Origin: an uncultured Thermomicrobiales bacterium
GTDB taxonomy: Bacteria; Chloroflexota; Chloroflexia; Thermomicrobiales; UBA6265
Reading direction: 5' to 3'
Assembly (NCBI GenBank): GCA_902806355.1
Contig: CADCWI010000104.1
Span: forward strand, 1 to 16,481
DNA: 16,481 nt
Each line of letters starts with the position of its first letter. The first letter of the stretch is position 1. The translations under genes and the position numbers were made by a program. Shown here piece by piece: positions 12,716 to 16,481 of this stretch. Under the pieces are notes generated by a model, which had not been told where the DNA came from, ran no database searches, and saw only the letters and a list, made by a program, of their open reading frames with translations.

Positions 12716-15028
12716 CTAGCTCGCCCACGCTTCGGATTGGGCCGCTATCGGGACATCGCGACGAACCTCGACGACATCGCGGAGGCTTTCGAGGCGATGC
12801 ATCATCCGGCTGAGCTGGCCGACACTCTCGACCTCGACCGTCAGAAGCAGCGTGACGCTGCGATCGTCGTGCGTCTGCGTCAGGACCGAGATGATGTTTA
12901 CCCGCTCGTCGGAGAGCATCGTGCTCACGTCCCTGAGCAGACCAACCCGGTCGAGGGCGGTGACACGAACCGGAACGGGATGCGTCTCGTGCGCCTCGGC
13001 CCCCCATGACACGGATACCAAACGCTCGGGATCCGGCAGATTGGCGACATTCGGACATTCGCGCTGGTGGTAGACGACGCCCCGCCCCCGCGTCGTGTAC
13101 CCAACGATCGGGTCGCCCGGGACGGGGCGGCAGCAATTGGCCTGGATCGTAAGCAGGTTTCCGGCGCCCATAACCTCGACCCGGGCCGGTGTCGTCGGAG
13201 CCTTGACGGCCGGCGATACCGGGAAAACGTCCTTGGGGGTCTCGTCGAGCTTGCCGGCGATGTGCTGTGCCGAGACGGCACCATATCCGATCGCGGCCAG
13301 GAAATCGTCCAGCTTCGTGTAGCGCGGGAAGCGCTGCAGCACATCGTCGAGCTTGATCGCGAGTCCAAGCCGGCGGAGCTCGCGTTCGAGGGTTTCCTTG
13401 CCCTGCGCGATGTTCTCGTCGCGCTCCTGGCGACGGAACCATTGCCGGATCTTCTCCCGGGCTGACGCCGTTTTCACGTATCCGGCACTTGCCTGCAGCC
13501 AGTCACGACGGGGACCGCTGACCGTCTTGCTCGTCCGGACCTTGACGACCTGCCCGTTCTGGAGCTTGTAGTCCAGCGGGACCATCTGCCCGTTGACGGT
13601 CGCGCCGACGCAGTGGTGACCGACCTGGGTGTGGATTCGATAGGCGAAGTCAACGGGCGTCGCGCCGTTCGGCAGCTCGATGATGTCACCCGCCGGGGTA
13701 AAGCAATAGACCATGTCCTGGAACACGTCGGACTTGAGCGATTCGACGAATTCCTCGGCGTCCGCGACCTCGTCGCGCCAGTCCATGAGCTGCCGCAGCC
13801 AGGTGATCTTGGCTTCCAGGCGCTGGTCGGACTTGCCGCCTTCCTTGTATCGCCAGTGAGCGGCGATCCCGTATTCCGCGACCTGGTGCATCTCCCGTGT
13901 GCGAATCTGGATCTCGAGCGCGTGCGCATCCGGCCCGATCACCGCCGTGTGCAGGCTCTGGTACATGCTTTCCTTCGGCGTCGCGATGTAGTCATCGATC
14001 TCACCAGGAATCGGATGCCAGCGGCTGTGGACGATGCCAAGCACGCTGTAACATTCCTGGACCGATTCGACGACGATCCGGATGCCGATGACATCATGGA
14101 TCTCCTCGAACGGGCGGCCCTTCCGGTTCATCTTGCGATGGATCGAATAGACGTGCTTCTTGCGCCCGTTCATCTCGGCCCGGATGCCGGCGACCTTGAG
14201 CAGCGCCGTAAGCTCCTGTTTAACCTGCTCGATGTAGGCGGCACTGTCCTTCCCGCGCTGGGCCAGGTCCTCGGTGATCTCCGCGTACTGATCTGGCTGG
14301 AGGTACCGAAAGGCCAGGTCCTCGAGCTCGGACTTCACCCCCCAGATGCCCAGCCGGTTCGCCAGCGGAGCATAGATCTCCATGGTCTGCTGGGCGATAC
14401 GAACCTGCTTGTGCCGTGGCATCGCATCGAGCGTCCGCATGTTGTGAAGGCGATCGGCGAGCTTGATCAGCACGACTCCGATGTCATCGACCATCGCCAG
14501 GAACATCTTGCGCAAGCTTTCCGCCTGCTGTTCCTTCTCACGCGCGGCCAGCTCGCGACCGTCGATCGCTTCAGCGGCCCAGCGAATCTGACCGAGCTTG
14601 GTGACGCCATCGACGAGCCTGGCAACGCGTTCGCCGAACTGCTCTTCGATGTGCCCAAATGTGACGTCGGTGTCCTCGATCACATCGTGGAGCAGGCCGC
14701 CAATCAGCGTGTCCGCATCAAGCTGCATCCTGGCGAGGATGGCCGTGACCTCGATCGGATGGATCACGTATGGCTCGCCGGACTTGCGCCGCATGCTGCA
14801 GTGGGCGCTGAACGCGAGGCGAACCGCCCTGGCGATCTGGTCCAGGCTGGCCGCCGATACCTGCGGGCTCAACGCCTCGTCTAGATGCCCGATCGCCTCG
14901 GCGACATTCGGCTCCCAGTCCGCGAGCGCAGGCAAGGCCCTGCCTTCGATGGCGTCGTTCGATGACGTTTCCGGAAGAGCGAGCAGCTCCACCAGCGAGG
15001 TACGCTGAGGAATCGTCTTGAGCGTCAT
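12716..15028 (-). CDS. relA: Bifunctional (p)ppGpp synthetase/hydrolase, RelA/SpoT (RSH) family
   Basis: The 770-residue product is a full long RSH protein. The HD hydrolase domain (about 60-210) keeps PYVIHPIEV, GLLHDVIEDT (H114, D115) and KLADRLHNMRT. The synthetase domain (about 290-400) keeps DVIGIRIVV, YIATPKESMYQSLHT, LEIQIRT and AEYGIAAHWRYK. TGS (about 438-500), a cysteine-containing linker (NCCRPVPGDPIVGY, 631-644; HQRECPN, 654-660) and ACT (about 684-760) follow. Both catalytic halves look intact, so the enzyme should both make and degrade (p)ppGpp in the stringent response, with the C-terminal domains reading the ribosome or amino acids. The ATG at 15028 fits the usual N-terminal length; a promoter is predicted at 15149-15178. 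It is followed at 6 bases by the pfkB-type kinase. Confidence 0.97.
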   Translation of the reverse strand: MTLKTIPQRTSLVELLALPETSSNDAIEGRALPALADWEPNVAEAIGHLDEALSPQVSAASLDQIARAVRLAFSAHCSMRRKSGEPYVIHPIEVTAILARMQLDADTLIGGLLHDVIEDTDVTFGHIEEQFGERVARLVDGVTKLGQIRWAAEAIDGRELAAREKEQQAESLRKMFLAMVDDIGVVLIKLADRLHNMRTLDAMPRHKQVRIAQQTMEIYAPLANRLGIWGVKSELEDLAFRYLQPDQYAEITEDLAQRGKDSAAYIEQVKQELTALLKVAGIRAEMNGRKKHVYSIHRKMNRKGRPFEEIHDVIGIRIVVESVQECYSVLGIVHSRWHPIPGEIDDYIATPKESMYQSLHTAVIGPDAHALEIQIRTREMHQVAEYGIAAHWRYKEGGKSDQRLEAKITWLRQLMDWRDEVADAEEFVESLKSDVFQDMVYCFTPAGDIIELPNGATPVDFAYRIHTQVGHHCVGATVNGQMVPLDYKLQNGQVVKVRTSKTVSGPRRDWLQASAGYVKTASAREKIRQWFRRQERDENIAQGKETLERELRRLGLAIKLDDVLQRFPRYTKLDDFLAAIGYGAVSAQHIAGKLDETPKDVFPVSPAVKAPTTPARVEVMGAGNLLTIQANCCRPVPGDPIVGYTTRGRGVVYHQRECPNVANLPDPERLVSVSWGAEAHETHPVPVRVTALDRVGLLRDVSTMLSDERVNIISVLTQTHDDRSVTLLLTVEVESVGQLSRMMHRLESLRDVVEVRRDVPIAAQSEAWAS

Positions 15029-15148
15029 GGAAGGCGTTGCTCCACTCCTGTCGTTGCACGTCGGGGAGGCGTGCCTGACCAGGACCGTGATGAATGATGA
15101 GGGCTAGCGCGGGAAGCCAAGTCAGCCATTGGCATCGTTGCTGTCGCT

Positions 15149-15178
15149 AGTGTAGGCAGGAGCGAAATCGCCCGTCAA
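15149..15178 (-). promoter_or_regulatory. Predicted sigma-70-type promoter for relA
   Basis: On the minus strand TTGACG (15178-15173) and TACACT (15154-15149) are 18 bases apart. The -35 matches at 5 of 6 positions and the -10 at 4 of 6. Transcription would start near 15142, giving a leader of about 114 nt before the relA ATG. A second TTGACG lies about 25 bases further upstream (around 15200) but has no matching -10. Confidence 0.5.
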
Positions 15179-15635
15179 CAGGCGGAGCATGACAATCTCG
15201 TCAACGGATTGGAGCAGAGCCCCTGCTAGGTACGGTATCCACGTCTCCCCTGCCCCGGGAAGATAAGCGTTATGTCTAACGCTCTTGTCTGAGTATACGT
15301 CGACTGTCTACAGTTTGGATCACTTCCGAAGCACTTGTGCCAGGTGTGGAAGGCAAACCACCGTGTCCTGGCCATGGGGTTGTTCTCCTGTTCCCGATGG
15401 CGGTGTATCCGCCGGGAGCGGCGTTCCTGCCAGCCTTGCTACGAAGAGCATGTGCGCATGGATGGGCACCATCCAGAGACGCCAATCGTCCGATCGACCA
15501 GCATCAGGCTGCCGATGACGACGCCCCCCAGCAGCCGGTGCATCGAGAAACGCACCTTCAGGATCGAGAGCCGATCCATACAACCGTTGTCCCGCCTGCC
15601 TCATCCAACCCGTCACGCATCCGATTCAGGTCACG
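15179..15635. other. Intergenic region between the universal stress protein gene and relA
   Basis: With the relA leader and promoter, about 600 bases here carry no recognised gene. Contents: a perfect 7-bp inverted repeat at 15266-15283, a TTG-started plus-strand ORF at 15285-15518 with a Cys-x2-Cys pair but no family match, and a 46-codon minus-strand ORF from an ATG at 15579 to a TAG at 15439 with one hydrophobic run (LLGGVVIGSLMLV) and a GWCP motif. None has a good Shine-Dalgarno. The stretch may contain decayed coding sequence, but I cannot identify it. Confidence 0.45.
15266..15283. repeat. Perfect inverted repeat AGCGTTA-tgtc-TAACGCT
   Basis: Seven-base arms at 15266-15272 and 15277-15283 flank a 4-base centre. 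The 18-bp size and dyad symmetry suit an operator for a dimeric regulator. It is not GC-rich like its surroundings and has no T-run, so a terminator is unlikely. It lies about 90 bases upstream of the predicted relA -35 element. Confidence 0.45.
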
Positions 15636-16481
15636 TCACGCGCTTGCAGTGTTCCCTGTCGTCGTCTCCCGCTCCGAGCCAGCCCCGCCTCGAACCAGCA
15701 GGATGGGGCCGGCCGCCTCGCGGACGAGCTTCTCGGCAACGCTTCCGATCACCCATCGTCGATAGCCACCGCGGCCATGCGTGGTCATCACCACTACATC
15801 GGTTGGCTGGACCATCCACAATAAGACAAAGGCGGGCGTCCCCTTGAGCAGTTCCACGTCCGCCGGGAGCCCGGCATCTCGAAGACCGCTGGCCTGATCT
15901 TCGAGATAGTCCGCCGCCCGACCCTCCGTTTCGAGGCGCGCCTGCTCATACGCATCATCCTGCTGGGATGGGCCCGCCCCTGCCACGGCACCATGTCCTC
16001 GAACCGTTGCCAGAACGTCGTCGGCGCTGACGGCACGGACGAGGTGAATGGGGAGGCCCAGGGTCCCCGCCAGCTTTTCAGCCTCCGGCAGCGCCTGCTC
16101 CGCCAACTCCGAGCCATCGAGCGGCACGACGACCCTGCTTGGCGTCACCGGACCGTCGTCACTTGTGCCACGCCGGATCAACATCGTCGGCGTGGTGCCA
16201 TGCCGCGCCACGCGGTCCGCGGTGCTGCCGAAGATCAGCCGCCCCGCCGCTCCGCGGCCATGAGTCGACATGACCACGAGATCGGCATCCGCCGCCGACG
16301 CGATGATCTCCTCCGCCGCGTCACCGGATCGAACCTCGACCTCAACAGCCAGCCCCTCGTTCCGAAGGCGCTCCGCCACGACCTCGAGCTCACCGCGGAC
16401 CCGCTCGGTGAAGCGTTCTTTCCAGCCAGGTTCGACTCCGCTCACCGAAGGTGGGATCAGCAGCGGATCATTCGACTCGAC
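15636..16481 (-). CDS. Universal stress protein, tandem Usp domains (5' end beyond window)
   Basis: The frame is open to the right edge, giving 281 visible residues; a GTG at 16445 falls inside the first domain and is not a credible start. The first Usp domain lacks its N-terminal strand (outside the window) but shows VEVEVRSGDAAEEI and the nucleotide-binding STHGRGAAGRLIFGS. The second is complete: RVVVPLDGSELAEQALPEA, then MTTHGRGGYRRWVIGS and GPILLVRGG. Both keep the HG-x9-GS pattern of ATP-binding Usp proteins. Such proteins are cytoplasmic and linked to survival under starvation, oxidative or other stress; the biochemical role is poorly defined. Proximity to relA hints at a stress neighbourhood, but a gap of about 600 bases and a separate relA promoter argue against one operon. 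Confidence 0.93.
   Translation of the reverse strand, partial: VESNDPLLIPPSVSGVEPGWKERFTERVRGELEVVAERLRNEGLAVEVEVRSGDAAEEIIASAADADLVVMSTHGRGAAGRLIFGSTADRVARHGTTPTMLIRRGTSDDGPVTPSRVVVPLDGSELAEQALPEAEKLAGTLGLPIHLVRAVSADDVLATVRGHGAVAGAGPSQQDDAYEQARLETEGRAADYLEDQASGLRDAGLPADVELLKGTPAFVLLWMVQPTDVVVMTTHGRGGYRRWVIGSVAEKLVREAAGPILLVRGGAGSERETTTGNTASA

Noticed and set aside
13613..14884. 423-residue plus-strand ORF opposite relA
   Set aside because: It is the mirror frame of the conserved RelA/SpoT coding sequence; no domain is recognisable in its translation.
15285..15518. 77-codon TTG-started ORF with a Cys-x2-Cys pair, as a zinc-ribbon gene
   Set aside because: There is only one Cys-x2-Cys pair, no proper ribosome binding site and no recognisable fold; a frameshift would be needed to bring in further cysteines.

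Overview
The window is GC-rich bacterial DNA. Nearly all genes lie on the minus strand; one metabolic gene is on the plus strand. The style of several proteins suggests a Chloroflexota bacterium, perhaps Thermomicrobia-like: a multi-span sensor kinase carrying the 'ILRLRLYDIDIVIQRSLLYG' type linker, a Tat-exported cupredoxin, a stand-alone MglA GTPase and a single long RelA/SpoT protein. This taxonomic guess is inference from protein style; no rRNA or marker comparison was possible.

Layout from left to right. (1) The N-terminus of an ABC transporter ATPase runs off the left edge (1-146, minus). It is preceded by a long leader that looks like an unannotated attenuator: a predicted promoter, several consecutive hairpins, a 28-codon upstream ORF with a Shine-Dalgarno sequence, a strong intrinsic terminator, and a competing antiterminator pairing. 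(2) A plus-strand 3-hydroxyacyl-CoA dehydrogenase (746-1690) converges on (3) a minus-strand signalling block: secreted cupredoxin, then a multi-span GAF/HisKA_3 histidine kinase, then an overlapping NarL/LuxR response regulator. (4) 5.7-6.24 kb is a scar: a frameshifted, truncated IS630-type transposase abuts the C-terminal remnant of a second hydroxyacyl-CoA dehydrogenase. The YihY gene reads through that remnant in antisense. (5) A housekeeping run follows in transcription order hflX, purM, mglA-like GTPase, yihY. (6) Upstream of it lies relA/spoT, pfkB-type sugar kinase, lgt. (7) A tandem universal stress protein runs off the right edge.

How the genes fit together. The kinase and regulator overlap by one base and are almost certainly a cognate pair; whether the cupredoxin gene upstream belongs to the same unit is an inference. 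relA and pfkB are separated by 6 bases and are probably translationally coupled. purM and the MglA-like gene are 13 bases apart.

The most interesting items are the putative leader-peptide attenuator at 321-532, the absence of any ATG, GTG or TTG start for full-length hflX (an AUA codon sits at the correct distance from a good Shine-Dalgarno), and the pseudogene scar that has supplied the C-terminal tail of YihY.
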